Source: Kingella potus
GTDB lineage: Bacteria > Pseudomonadota > Gammaproteobacteria > Burkholderiales > Neisseriaceae
Reading direction: 5' to 3'
DNA length: 64,000 nt
Assembly: GCF_900451175.1 (NCBI RefSeq)
Contig: NZ_UGJJ01000001.1
Coordinates: forward strand, 744,001 to 808,000
The notes beneath the pieces are model-generated. The model was not told where the DNA came from, did not search any database, and saw nothing but the letters and a program-made list of their open reading frames with translations. Position numbers and translations under genes: made by a program. Numbering within the stretch: the stretch's first letter is position 1; each line of letters begins with the position of its first letter. Of this stretch, positions 16,347-24,661 are shown one piece after another.

Positions 16347-16646
16347 ATGTCCCGTTTTATTTGGCTGCTGTTTGCCGCCCTGCCCGCCCTTGCTGCCGCC
16401 GCCGACAATTACGAAATCGAACGCTTGGAGCGCAAATGTGCGCTGGAACGCGAATCGCTGCTGCGCGAGCGCAACGGCACGCCTGCCTGCGAACAGTTGG
16501 ACAGAATCTACGGCCGCCCGCCGCACGCCGCGCCGACGGTGGTTATTCGGCCGGCGGAAGAAAAATATTCGGGTTACTACTGGAACGGGGCATACGGAAA
16601 AAATTGCACGCATGACAGCAAAGGGGATGTTATCGGTTGCGATTAA
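16347..16646 (+). CDS. Small secreted protein of unknown function
   Basis: This is a 99-residue protein with a clear signal peptide (MSRFIWLLFAALPALAAA, cleavage near 19). The mature part has a charged helix, DNYEIERLERKCALERE, and four cysteines (KCAL, PACEQ, KNCTH, IGCD) that could form two disulfides in the periplasm. AAGGAG lies ten bases before the ATG. I do not recognise a family. Confidence 0.75.
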   Translation: MSRFIWLLFAALPALAAAADNYEIERLERKCALERESLLRERNGTPACEQLDRIYGRPPHAAPTVVIRPAEEKYSGYYWNGAYGKNCTHDSKGDVIGCD

Positions 16647-16651
16647 ATTCG

Positions 16652-16683
16652 AGGCCGTCTGAAAACTTTTTCAGACGGCCTTT
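16652..16683. terminator. DUS inverted-pair terminator, bidirectional
   Basis: AGGCCGTCTGAAAA and its complement are separated by about three bases and followed by TTTT. It lies between the convergent small secreted gene and rsmI. Confidence 0.7.
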
Positions 16684-16697
16684 TCCTGCCTGCCCCG

Positions 16698-17570
16698 TCA
16701 GCCCTGTTTTTGCGCCAGAGCCGCGTCGTACAGGGCTTTTTTGCTTTCGCCCGTAATCTGCGCCGCCAGATGCGCCGCCTGTTTGGTGGGCAGCTCCGCC
16801 GCGAGCAGGTGCAGCACGCGCAGGGCTTCGGCAGGCAGCGTTGCGTTTTTTTCCGGCGCGGCGGGGTGGAGGATTAAGACCATTTCGCCGCGCGTTTGGT
16901 TTGCGTCTTCGCGCAAGGCCGTCTGAATTTCGGCCACCGTGCCGCTTAAAAAGGTTTCAAAGGTTTTGGTCAGCTCGCGTGCCAGCGTCAGGCGGCGGGC
17001 GGGGAAAACGGCGGCCATGTCGGAGAGGGCGGCTTCGATGCGGTGCGGGGTTTCAAACATCACCACCGGATATTCCGCCGCAAGCCATGTGTCAAACAGC
17101 TTTTGGCGGGCTGCGGTTTTCGGCGGCAGAAAGCCGTTGAAATAAAAACCGGATTCGGCCACGCCTGCCGCGCTGAGGGCGGCCATTACCGCGCTTGCGC
17201 CGGGCACAGGGATGACTTTAAAGCCGGCCGCGCGGACGTGTTCCGCCAGCCGCGCGCCGGGATCGCACACGGCCGGCGTGCCCGCATCGGACACTTGGGC
17301 GACGATGAGGCCGTCTGAAAGGGCGGCGGCGATTTTGTCCGCCATCTGCCGCTCGTTGTGTTCGCGTACGCTGACGAGTTTGGCCTGTATGCCGTAGGCG
17401 GCGAGCAGGCGGGCGGTTACGCGGGTGTCTTCGGCGCAGACCAAATCGGCGCGTTGCAGCACGGCCAGTGCGCGCAGGGTGATGTCGGCCAGATTGCCGA
17501 TGGGGGTGGCGACGGTATAGAGCGCGGATTCGAGGCTGGCGGCGGCTTTTTGCAGATGGGTTTGCGGCAT
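16698..17570 (-). CDS. rsmI: 16S rRNA (cytidine-1402 2'-O) methyltransferase
   Basis: This 290-residue tetrapyrrole-methylase-fold enzyme methylates the ribose of C1402 in the decoding centre. The motifs ATPIGNLADITLRAL (21-35), CAEDTRVTARLL, VSDAGTPAVCDPG and VPGASAVMAALS are the family signature. It is divergent from yraN, as in many proteobacteria where rsmI and yraN are neighbours. A DUS within the gene gives SDGL. Confidence 0.96.
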   Translation of the reverse strand: MPQTHLQKAAASLESALYTVATPIGNLADITLRALAVLQRADLVCAEDTRVTARLLAAYGIQAKLVSVREHNERQMADKIAAALSDGLIVAQVSDAGTPAVCDPGARLAEHVRAAGFKVIPVPGASAVMAALSAAGVAESGFYFNGFLPPKTAARQKLFDTWLAAEYPVVMFETPHRIEAALSDMAAVFPARRLTLARELTKTFETFLSGTVAEIQTALREDANQTRGEMVLILHPAAPEKNATLPAEALRVLHLLAAELPTKQAAHLAAQITGESKKALYDAALAQKQG

Positions 17571-17697
17571 GGTTTTCGTCCGTGTGGAAACGGCGGCATT
17601 TTAGCGCGGATTGCTTTTTCAGACGGCCTGTTTGCAGCAGGGCGCGTTGTCCCGTAACATGAGGCCGTCCGAACACCGTGTTTGCAAAAGGAAAACC

Positions 17698-18045
17698 ATG
17701 CGCCTGAACCATCCGAGCGGGCAGGCGGCCGAAGATGCCGCCCTGCGGTTTTTGCAGGAAAACGGCTGCCGTCTGGTGGCGCGCAACTGGCACTGCCCCC
17801 ACGGCGAAATCGATCTGGTTGTCGAATCGGGCGCACTGCTGTTGTTTGTTGAAGTAAAATACCGCAAATCCGCCGCATTCGGCGGCGCGGCATACAGCAT
17901 CACGCCCGCCAAGCTCGCCAAGCTGCAAAAAAGCGCGGAATGCTATCTGCAACAACATCCCGGCCGCCGCAGCGGCTGCCGTCTCGATGCGGTGCTGATC
18001 GAAGGAAATGCCCGCCCCGTCTGGCTGCAAAATATCACAGGATAA
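17698..18045 (+). CDS. yraN: YraN / UPF0102 family endonuclease-fold protein
   Basis: This 115-residue protein has the restriction-endonuclease-like core of the UPF0102 family: GQAAEDAALRFL, then RNWHCPHGEIDLV and LLLFVEVKYR, which supply the E-x-D and E-V-K residues. The family is conserved and usually beside rsmI, but its function is not established. AAAAGG precedes the ATG at 17698. Only four bases separate it from gmhA. Confidence 0.92.
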   Translation: MRLNHPSGQAAEDAALRFLQENGCRLVARNWHCPHGEIDLVVESGALLLFVEVKYRKSAAFGGAAYSITPAKLAKLQKSAECYLQQHPGRRSGCRLDAVLIEGNARPVWLQNITG

Positions 18046-18049
18046 CCTT

Positions 18050-18643
18050 ATGCCCACCCTTGAAGAGCGCGTCCGCGCCCATTTTGAAGAAAGCATCGCC
18101 GCCAAACGGCAGGCCGCCGAAGTGCTGGCGGAGCCTACTGCCGAAGCCGCGATGATGCTGATCGAATGCCTGATGAACGACGGCAAAATCCTTGTCTGCG
18201 GCAACGGCGGCTCGGCGGCCGACGCGCAGCATTTCGCCGCCGAACTGACCGGCCGTTTTGAAAAAGAGCGCATGGAGCTGGCCGCCCTCGCCCTCACCAC
18301 CGACACTTCCGCCCTCACCGCCATCGGCAACGACTACGGCTTCGAGCATATATTCAGCAAACAGGTGCGCGCCCTCGGCCGTCCCGGCGACGTGCTGCTG
18401 GGCATTTCCACCTCGGGCAATTCCGGCAACATCATCGAAGCCGTCAAAGCCGCCCACGAGCGCGATATGCGCATCCTCGCCTTTACCGGCCGCGACGGCG
18501 GCAAAATCGCCGCCATGCTCAAAGACAGCGACATCCTGCTCAACGTCCCCCACCCGCGCACCGCCCGCATCCAGGAAAACCACATCGTCCTTATCCACGC
18601 CTTGTGCGACTGCATCGACACCATGCTGATGGAAGGCATGTAA
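18050..18643 (+). CDS. gmhA: Phosphoheptose isomerase (SIS domain)
   Basis: This 197-residue sugar-isomerase protein converts sedoheptulose 7-phosphate to heptose 7-phosphate, the first step toward the heptose of lipooligosaccharide. GNGGSAADAQHFAAELTGRF (about 45-64) and STSGNSGN are the SIS signature; the catalytic glutamate in AAEL and the late histidine in IVLIHALCD are present. The replication factor DiaA has the same fold, so a DiaA-like role cannot be ruled out by eye. It is co-transcribed with yraN. Confidence 0.9.
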   Translation: MPTLEERVRAHFEESIAAKRQAAEVLAEPTAEAAMMLIECLMNDGKILVCGNGGSAADAQHFAAELTGRFEKERMELAALALTTDTSALTAIGNDYGFEHIFSKQVRALGRPGDVLLGISTSGNSGNIIEAVKAAHERDMRILAFTGRDGGKIAAMLKDSDILLNVPHPRTARIQENHIVLIHALCDCIDTMLMEGM

Positions 18644-18648
18644 ATTGG

Positions 18649-18679
18649 TTCGGGCTGCCAAACCGCATGGCAGCCCGAA
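18649..18679 (+). terminator. Terminator hairpin after gmhA
   Basis: TTCGGGCTGCCA pairs perfectly with TGGCAGCCCGAA around a seven-base loop, six bases after the gmhA stop. No U-tract follows. Confidence 0.6.
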
Positions 18680-18797
18680 AGGGGATACGTTTGGGATATT
18701 GCGGGCTTGCTTTTCCCAAGCTGTCGTGCAAACAAGGCGGTGCATTTCTACAACCCGAATCGGTTTGCCCGCCCGTTCCTCCAAAAAAGGATAGCCC

Positions 18798-19427
18798 ATG
18801 TCCGGTCTGCTCCATCCGCTCCTTGCCGCCGCCAATCCCCGCTTTACCGAATCATCCGAAGCAGGCGGCGGCGAAATCCTCCTTGCCCACCGCGCCGCCG
18901 AGCCTGCATCCGCCGAACAACTCGCCCGACTGGAACAGCAACTTGGCGGCGCAAGCCCCGAGCTGCTTGCTTTCTACCGCGCCCACAACGGCGCACGGCT
19001 CTACGCCCGCCGCAGCGACCCGCTCACAGGGCTGGTATTCGTTCCCATTGCCGAAATGGCAGAGCTGAAAAGCGACCTGGAACAATGGTTTGCCTCCGCC
19101 GACGAACTGGACGAAGACGGGCGCGGCGAATACCAAACCTGCGAAGGACAGCCTGCTGTCATCGGCACGCCCGATTGGTGGGCAGATGCCATCGTATTCG
19201 CCTATTTCGGCTACACCCCCGAAAGTCTCATCATGCCCGCCACAGGCAAATATCGCGGACAAATCTTTATCTACGAACACGACGGCGGCGACGATATTTC
19301 CCGTATTGCCTCAAGTTTTACCGCCCTGATGCAGCAAATCACCCAAGCCCCGTCCCTTTCTTCCGACGCTACTACGGAGTGGATTACTTCGACATTACCC
19401 AATATCACGCCGCATAAGGCCGTCTGA
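18798..19427 (+). CDS. SMI1/KNR4 (SUKH)-like protein, C-terminus possibly frameshifted
   Basis: This 209-residue protein resembles the SUKH superfamily, many of which are immunity proteins against secreted toxins: EQLARLEQQLGGASPELLAFYRAHNGARLY near the start, then FVPIAEM, WWADAIVFAYFGYTPESLIM and FIYEHDGGDD. No toxin gene is adjacent. The last 23 residues look unlike the rest and end in a DUS (HKAV, stop). One extra C in the tract at 19348-19351 would give a more protein-like tail, VPFFRRYYGVDYFDITQYHAA, ending in TAA just before the DUS. AAAAGGA precedes the ATG. Confidence 0.7.
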   Translation: MSGLLHPLLAAANPRFTESSEAGGGEILLAHRAAEPASAEQLARLEQQLGGASPELLAFYRAHNGARLYARRSDPLTGLVFVPIAEMAELKSDLEQWFASADELDEDGRGEYQTCEGQPAVIGTPDWWADAIVFAYFGYTPESLIMPATGKYRGQIFIYEHDGGDDISRIASSFTALMQQITQAPSLSSDATTEWITSTLPNITPHKAV

Positions 19428-19457
19428 AAAACAGTTTCCCCGCTTTTCAGACGGCCT
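19417..19457. terminator. DUS inverted-pair terminator
   Basis: The left arm includes the stop codon of the SUKH-like gene. The arms are AGGCCGTCTGAAAA and its complement, about 13 bases apart. Confidence 0.6.
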
Positions 19458-19593
19458 CATACGGCTCTAAAACCGCGTACACGCCGCCAACACCCGCGCC
19501 GCAAAACCATCTCCGAAGGCAGAAAGCCGCGCCGCCGCGCGTTTTGCCTTTACCGAACCACCCACGAACAGGCCGCCCCGCAGCGGAAACCCC

Positions 19594-20736
19594 ATGACCG
19601 AACATTCCCTTTTCATTACCTGCCCGCGCGGCCTCGAAGCCGTCCTGCACACCGAACTTGCCGCCCAAGGCTGCACCAATCTGCACACCGCCGACGGCGG
19701 CGTGTCCTGCACCGGCGGCCTCGAACAAATCTACCGCGCCAACCTCCATTCCCGCACCGCCTCCCGCGTCCTCCTGCGCTTGGCGCAGGGCGCATACCGC
19801 AGCGACAACGACATCTACCGCCTCGCCCGCAGCATCCGCTGGCACGAATGGTTTTCAGACGGCCACACCGTCAAAGTGCAGACCGAAGGCCGCCGCGCCG
19901 CCGTCAAAAGCCTCGACTTCGTCAGCCTGAAAACCAAAGACGCGCTCTGCGACGCCTTCCGCGAGCGCAGCGGCCGCCGCCCCTCTGTGGACAAACAGCG
20001 TCCCGATGTCCGCATCCGCGTCTTCCTCGACGACAAAACCGCGCAAATCTTCCTCGACACCAGCGGCGAAGCCCTGTTCAAACGCGGCTACCGCCAAGAT
20101 GCCGGCGAAGCCCCCCTGCGCGAAAACCTTGCCGCCGGCCTGCTGCTGCTGGCGGGCTACGACGGCACACAGCCCTTCCAAGACCCCTTCTGCGGCAGCG
20201 GCACCCTCGCCATCGAAGCCGCCTGGATTGCCGCCGCCCGTGCGCCCGGCCTGATGCGCCGCTTCGGCTTCGAGAAGCTGGCAAACTACGATTCCGCCCT
20301 GTGGGCGCGCCTCAAAGCCCAAGCCCGCGCCCAAAGCAAAGACAGGCCGTCTGAAAACATTGCCGCCAGCGACAGCAGCCGCATCATGATACGCACCGCC
20401 CAAGCCAACATCGCCGCCGCCCAGGCCGACAACTTTATCGACACCGCCGTCTGCGACGTATTGGACGCGCTGCCCAACGGCGCAAACGGCATCATGGTGT
20501 CCAACCCGCCATACGGCGTGCGCCTGTCGGAAGTGCAGGAGCTGCACGCCCTCTACCCGCAGCTCGGCAGCCGCCTCAAACAGCACTACGCGGGCTGGCG
20601 CATCGGCATGTTTACGGGCGACCGCGACATGCCCAAACTCATGCGCCTGTCCCCGCACCGCAAAATCCCCCTCTACAACGGCAAGCTCGACTGCCGCCTC
20701 TTCCTGCTCGACATGGTGGCCGGCAGCAACCGCTGA
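19594..20736 (+). CDS. THUMP-domain 23S rRNA guanine-N2 methyltransferase (RlmL N-terminal type)
   Basis: This 380-residue protein has a ferredoxin-like and THUMP RNA-binding region (about 1-165) and a class I methyltransferase domain. The SAM-binding motif is DPFCGSGTLAIEAAW (about 196-210) and the catalytic motif is SNPPYGVRL (about 305-313), typical of guanine-N2 methyltransferases. It corresponds to the N-terminal half of E. coli RlmL (G2445) without the RlmK half, the usual form in betaproteobacteria. Two DUS copies lie in the coding sequence (about 19854 and 20342). Confidence 0.9.
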   Translation: MTEHSLFITCPRGLEAVLHTELAAQGCTNLHTADGGVSCTGGLEQIYRANLHSRTASRVLLRLAQGAYRSDNDIYRLARSIRWHEWFSDGHTVKVQTEGRRAAVKSLDFVSLKTKDALCDAFRERSGRRPSVDKQRPDVRIRVFLDDKTAQIFLDTSGEALFKRGYRQDAGEAPLRENLAAGLLLLAGYDGTQPFQDPFCGSGTLAIEAAWIAAARAPGLMRRFGFEKLANYDSALWARLKAQARAQSKDRPSENIAASDSSRIMIRTAQANIAAAQADNFIDTAVCDVLDALPNGANGIMVSNPPYGVRLSEVQELHALYPQLGSRLKQHYAGWRIGMFTGDRDMPKLMRLSPHRKIPLYNGKLDCRLFLLDMVAGSNR

Positions 20737-20886
20737 CACGGCGGAAGAGGCCGTCTGAAAACGGATTGCCTTATGTTATGCAGGCTGTGCGGCGCAGCCA
20801 CGCACGCCGCTTTGCTTTTTCAGACGGCCTGTGCAAACCCCGTTTTCAGGCGGCCTAGTATCCCAGCTTATCCCCGAAAGCCCGCC

Positions 20887-21546
20887 ATGCCACAAACTTA
20901 TTTCACATCCGACCTCCATTTTTCCCACAAAAACATCGCCAGATTCTGCCCCCAATTTCGCCCGTCCGCCCCATCGCCGGACGAATTGGACGAATACATG
21001 ATTGCCCGCTGGAACGAAACCGTGCAGCCGCAAGACACCGTTTACAATCTCGGCGATGTTTCCTTTGCCCACGACCTCAAAAAAATAGAAGCCGTGTTGC
21101 ACCGCTTAAACGGGCGGCACCACCTGATACTCGGCAACCACGATGACCTTATCAGCCGCAACCCAAAACGCTTTCTGGATACGCCCAAAGCCGATGGCAA
21201 CCCCTTGCTGTCGTCCATCCGCAGCTATCAAAAAATCAAACTCCCCGAAATCAACAACACATTGATTTTATTTCACTACCCCATCAACGAATGGGACGGA
21301 TGCCACAAAGGTTGGTATCATTTATACGGGCATCTGCACGACCGTGTTGCCCAACTGCAAGGGCGCGCCCTAAACGTTGGCTGGGATTTGCACGGACGCT
21401 TGCTCACCCCCCAAGACTTAGACGATTATTTGCGCGAACTTCCAATTATTCAAGGATTTAACGACTCAGCCAACATCATCAAAGGTAGCAACACCCACGA
21501 TGCCGCTGCCCAAATTCGCGCCATACTCGCCCGGTTCAACCCATAA
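20887..21546 (+). CDS. Calcineurin-like metallophosphoesterase
   Basis: This 219-residue protein carries the metallophosphoesterase motifs in order: TSDLHFSHKNI (D-x-H, residues 7-17), NLGDVSF, LILGNHDDL, LFHYPINEW and YHLYGHLHDR. These residues bind two metal ions in the family. It may hydrolyse a phosphodiester or phosphomonoester; the substrate is unknown. The start at 20887 gives MPQTYFTSDLHFSH. Base composition is slightly lower in GC than its neighbours, which could mean recent acquisition. Confidence 0.88.
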   Translation: MPQTYFTSDLHFSHKNIARFCPQFRPSAPSPDELDEYMIARWNETVQPQDTVYNLGDVSFAHDLKKIEAVLHRLNGRHHLILGNHDDLISRNPKRFLDTPKADGNPLLSSIRSYQKIKLPEINNTLILFHYPINEWDGCHKGWYHLYGHLHDRVAQLQGRALNVGWDLHGRLLTPQDLDDYLRELPIIQGFNDSANIIKGSNTHDAAAQIRAILARFNP

Positions 21547-21826
21547 GGCAGCTCCGTTATTACGGTATGACGGCACACTCTGCGGCAAACCGATACACCC
21601 GACTGCCGAGCGCGCAGCATATGCCGCCGAAGCGGCGCACGCGTTCCCTGCCGCTTATGTTCATCCGTAAAACAGATGCCTGACAGATGCCGTTTCAGAC
21701 CACAACATTTTCCGAACGAAACGGGACGCACGTACGCCGTGCGGACAAAACAGACCGTCCCTGCCGTGTGCCTCCGGCGCATCGGCGCGGGGATGACATT
21801 TCCGCAAACAAAAAAAGGAATCCCAC

Positions 21827-22564
21827 ATGAACGGACAAGAACCCGTCCGCCTTTCCAAACGCATGGCCGAACTCGGCCTCTGCTCGCGGCGCGAAGCCGA
21901 TGTCTATATCGAACGCGGCTGGGTAAAAGTAAACGGCACGGCCGCCGTCCTCGGCCAGAAAGTTACCGCCGCCGACCGCATCGACCTTGCCCGCGAAGCG
22001 CACGAAACGCAGGCGCGGCGCGTTACCGTCATCCTCAACAAACCCGTAGGCTATGTCAGCGGCCAGCCCGAAAAAGGCTACCGCGCCGCAGCAGAACTCA
22101 TCACGCCCGAAAACCGCTGGGAAAACGACGGCAGCCGCATTCCGTTCGACAAAAGCCACCTGCGCGGACTCGCACCCGCAGGCCGCCTCGACATCGACTC
22201 CGTCGGCCTGCTCGTCCTCACCCAAGACGGGCGTACGGCCAAACAGCTCGTCGGCGAAAACAGCGGCAGCGAAAAAGAATACCTCGTGCGCGTCAAAGGC
22301 CGTCTGAAAGAAAACGGCCTCGCCCTGCTCAACCACGGCCTGATCCTCGACGGCGAACCGCTGCGTCCGGCCAAAGTGGAATGGCAGAACACAGACCAGC
22401 TCCGCTTCGTGCTGCGCCAGGGCAAAAAACGCCAAATCCGCCGGATGTGCGAACTCGTCGGCCTCAGCGTTACCGGCCTCAAACGCATCCGCATCGGCCG
22501 CGTCAAACTCGGCGCACTGCCGCCGGGAAAATGGCGTTACCTCGCTCCCGGCGAACGCTTCTGA
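21827..22564 (+). CDS. RsuA/RluB/E/F-family pseudouridine synthase
   Basis: This 245-residue RNA-modifying enzyme has an N-terminal S4 domain (RLSKRMAELGLCSRREADVYIERGWVKVNG, 8-37) and the catalytic motif GRLDIDSVGLLVLTQDG, whose first aspartate is the nucleophile. KKRQIRRMCELVG near the end is also typical. The S4 pattern and length are closest to RluF, which modifies 23S rRNA position 2604, but RluB, RluE or RsuA cannot be excluded by eye. AAAAAAAGGAA precedes the ATG. Confidence 0.88.
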   Translation: MNGQEPVRLSKRMAELGLCSRREADVYIERGWVKVNGTAAVLGQKVTAADRIDLAREAHETQARRVTVILNKPVGYVSGQPEKGYRAAAELITPENRWENDGSRIPFDKSHLRGLAPAGRLDIDSVGLLVLTQDGRTAKQLVGENSGSEKEYLVRVKGRLKENGLALLNHGLILDGEPLRPAKVEWQNTDQLRFVLRQGKKRQIRRMCELVGLSVTGLKRIRIGRVKLGALPPGKWRYLAPGERF

Positions 22565-22972
22565 ACCCGCGCCCGACGCCAGCACAAGCCCGACTGTTGC
22601 CAAAACACCATCGTCAAAACCGAAGTATGCAGTGGCGGCATTTCATCGAATTTTTACCGAAACAGAAGATTTTTATAGCTGCGGCGAATGCGTCAATATT
22701 TGGGCAACCTTTTACCGCACTGAGAGAAATGCCCAGCGGTGAAACACAGTTAATACTTACAGCAGAGAAAACCAACTTTCTATTAAAGAGGCCGTCTGAA
22801 AGTTTCAGACGGCCTTTATGCGGTACAACCCGTTGTGCATTGCCTTTGGCTGACACACTATATGGCAAACTTGCCGTTTGTTGCCTCTGCGTAGGGTGTG
22901 TGGCACAGCCACGCACGTGGCCTGTACGGCCTGTTCCGTTAGCGTTTTATACGGTCTGATGGCTCATATGGT
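22565..22972. other. Intergenic region with an AT-rich block and a CGCACGCG-family palindrome
   Basis: No gene is supported. 22620-22790 is clearly more AT-rich than either flank and stays open on both strands, so it may be a remnant of a lost gene or element. It is followed by a DUS terminator (22789-22815) and a palindrome at about 22892-22920. Confidence 0.55.
22789..22815. terminator. DUS inverted-pair terminator
   Basis: AGGCCGTCTGAAA and its complement are almost directly joined and followed by TTTAT. It lies between the convergent pseudouridine synthase and anion-transporter genes. Confidence 0.6.
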
Positions 22973-24439
22973 TTACCAGAAGCCCAAAATTTTCCACCAG
23001 ATGCCGCCGATCACGGTAAATACCAGCAGGTTTACCACGCTCATCACAAAGCCGGCCTTCCACCATTCTCCCAATGTAGTGTAGCCCGAGCCGAAAATCA
23101 CGGGCGCGGTGCCGGTGGCGTAGTGGGTGAGGGTCATCATCAGGCTGGAAGCGGCGGCCATAATCAGGCCGAATGCCATCGGCGGCGCACCGAGGGCGAG
23201 ACCCGCCGCATAGAATGCGGCCAGCATGGCGGTGATGTGGGCGGTGGTGCTGGCAAACATATAGTGGGCGTACATATACACCAAAAGCAGCAGCACGGAC
23301 GCACCCGCCCAGCCCATGCCTGTGTGTTCGATGCCGGTTTTCAGCGCATCGGAAAACCAGGAAATCAGGCCGAGTTTGTTCAGGAAGGTGGCCATCATCA
23401 CGAGGGCGGCAAACCAGGTAATCGTGTCCCACGCGCTTTTCTCTTTCAGCACATCGTCCCAAGTGAGCACGCCTGAAAGCAGCAGTAGTGAAAGGCCGAT
23501 AAAGGCGGTGGTGGTGGCATCGACGGCAAACGCTTTGCCGAATATCCAAGCGGGAATGCCCGCCCACAGAATCAGCAGCAGGGCGAAAATCGCCAGCATG
23601 ATTTTCTCGCCACGGTTCATTTTTCCCAGCTCGGCCAGACGGTCTTTGGCAAACTGCGCCGCATTGGGTGTGGCTTTGATTTCGGGCGGGCTGACGAAAT
23701 ACAGTACCAGCGGCATCAGCAGCATGGCCGCCAGTCCCGGCAGCAGCATGGCCAAAGCCCAAGTACCCCAGCTCAAATGGATGTCCGAATTGGTGGCTTT
23801 GGCGATGATGTCCACTACCAGCGGGTTGGGTGCTGTGGCGGTAATGAACATGGCCGAAGTGATCGGGTTGCTGTGGTAGTTTACTAGGGCGAGATAGCGG
23901 CCGATGCGTCCTTGTGTGCCTTTTTCCGGGTCGGAATCATAGCTTGATGCGATGGCTTTCATCACCGGATGGATAATGCCGCCGCCGCGTGCGGTGTTGC
24001 TCGGTGTTACCGGTGCGAGTATCAGCTCGGAAAGGGCGAGGCTGTAGCCGATGCCCAAGGTTTTCTTGCCGAACAGGGAAATAAAGTAATAGCCGATGCG
24101 TGCGCCCAAGCCGGTTTTCAGAATGCCGCGCGAAATCATGATGGACACGCCGATCAGCCAGATAAGCGGGCTGGCGAAACTCGATAGCGCGTCTTTGATC
24201 GCATCGGAGGGCTTGCCGCTGGTTACGCCCGTTACCGCCACCAGCATCACGGCCACCATAGACAAGGCACCGATGGGCATTGCCTTGCCGATAATCGCGG
24301 CAATCACGCCGACAAACATCGCCAGAAGATGCCACGCCTGCGGGGTTACTCCCGAGGGAACGGGGATAACAAACCAAATAAGCAGAGCCAAACCCACGGC
24401 AACCGCAGCGGGAACGGGTTTGAAACCGAGCTTGTCCAT
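22973..24439 (-). CDS. DASS-family (CitT/TtdT type) anion transporter
   Basis: This 488-residue inner-membrane carrier has about 12-14 hydrophobic segments. The family is known for exchange or sodium-coupled uptake of di- and tricarboxylates (citrate, tartrate, oxoglutarate, malate) and in some members sulfate. The signature segments are APVTPSNTARGGGIIHPVMKAI (substrate and cation site) and the mirrored STTAHITAML...FGLIMAAASSLMMTLTHYATGTAPVIFG. It is a single gene with its own promoter. The substrate cannot be told from context. Confidence 0.9.
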   Translation of the reverse strand: MDKLGFKPVPAAVAVGLALLIWFVIPVPSGVTPQAWHLLAMFVGVIAAIIGKAMPIGALSMVAVMLVAVTGVTSGKPSDAIKDALSSFASPLIWLIGVSIMISRGILKTGLGARIGYYFISLFGKKTLGIGYSLALSELILAPVTPSNTARGGGIIHPVMKAIASSYDSDPEKGTQGRIGRYLALVNYHSNPITSAMFITATAPNPLVVDIIAKATNSDIHLSWGTWALAMLLPGLAAMLLMPLVLYFVSPPEIKATPNAAQFAKDRLAELGKMNRGEKIMLAIFALLLILWAGIPAWIFGKAFAVDATTTAFIGLSLLLLSGVLTWDDVLKEKSAWDTITWFAALVMMATFLNKLGLISWFSDALKTGIEHTGMGWAGASVLLLLVYMYAHYMFASTTAHITAMLAAFYAAGLALGAPPMAFGLIMAAASSLMMTLTHYATGTAPVIFGSGYTTLGEWWKAGFVMSVVNLLVFTVIGGIWWKILGFW

Positions 24440-24513
24440 AAAAACACTCCTTTTGTTCGCGGCATCCGGCAGGCGGATGCCTGTTGGGGAAATCGGGCAT
24501 GGAATACGGACAG

Positions 24514-24542
24514 ACTATACGCCGGATAAGGCGGTTTGGTAA
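24514..24542 (-). promoter_or_regulatory. Promoter of the DASS transporter gene
   Basis: On the minus strand, TTACCA (24542-24537) and TATAGT (24519-24514) are separated by exactly 17 bases, about 75 bases before the ATG. This is the best sigma-70-like promoter in the window. Confidence 0.6.
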
Positions 24543-24560
24543 GTGGAAATAAGAATTAAA

Positions 24561-24596
24561 AGGCCGTCTGAAAACCTTGTGCGGTTTCAGACGGCC
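24561..24596. terminator. DUS inverted-pair hairpin
   Basis: AGGCCGTCTGAAAACC and its complement are separated by about eight bases between two divergent genes. Here it probably acts as an insulator. Confidence 0.5.
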
Positions 24597-24661
24597 CGGC
24601 GTGCCGTGCGGGTATGTTTTTTTGTTACACTACCGCCTGATTTCCCGATACGAAGCCGCCT

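Noticed and set aside
22614..22916. Open frame on the minus strand resembling a transposase tail
   Set aside because: The resemblance was too weak and the frame crosses a DUS terminator; kept only as a possible remnant.
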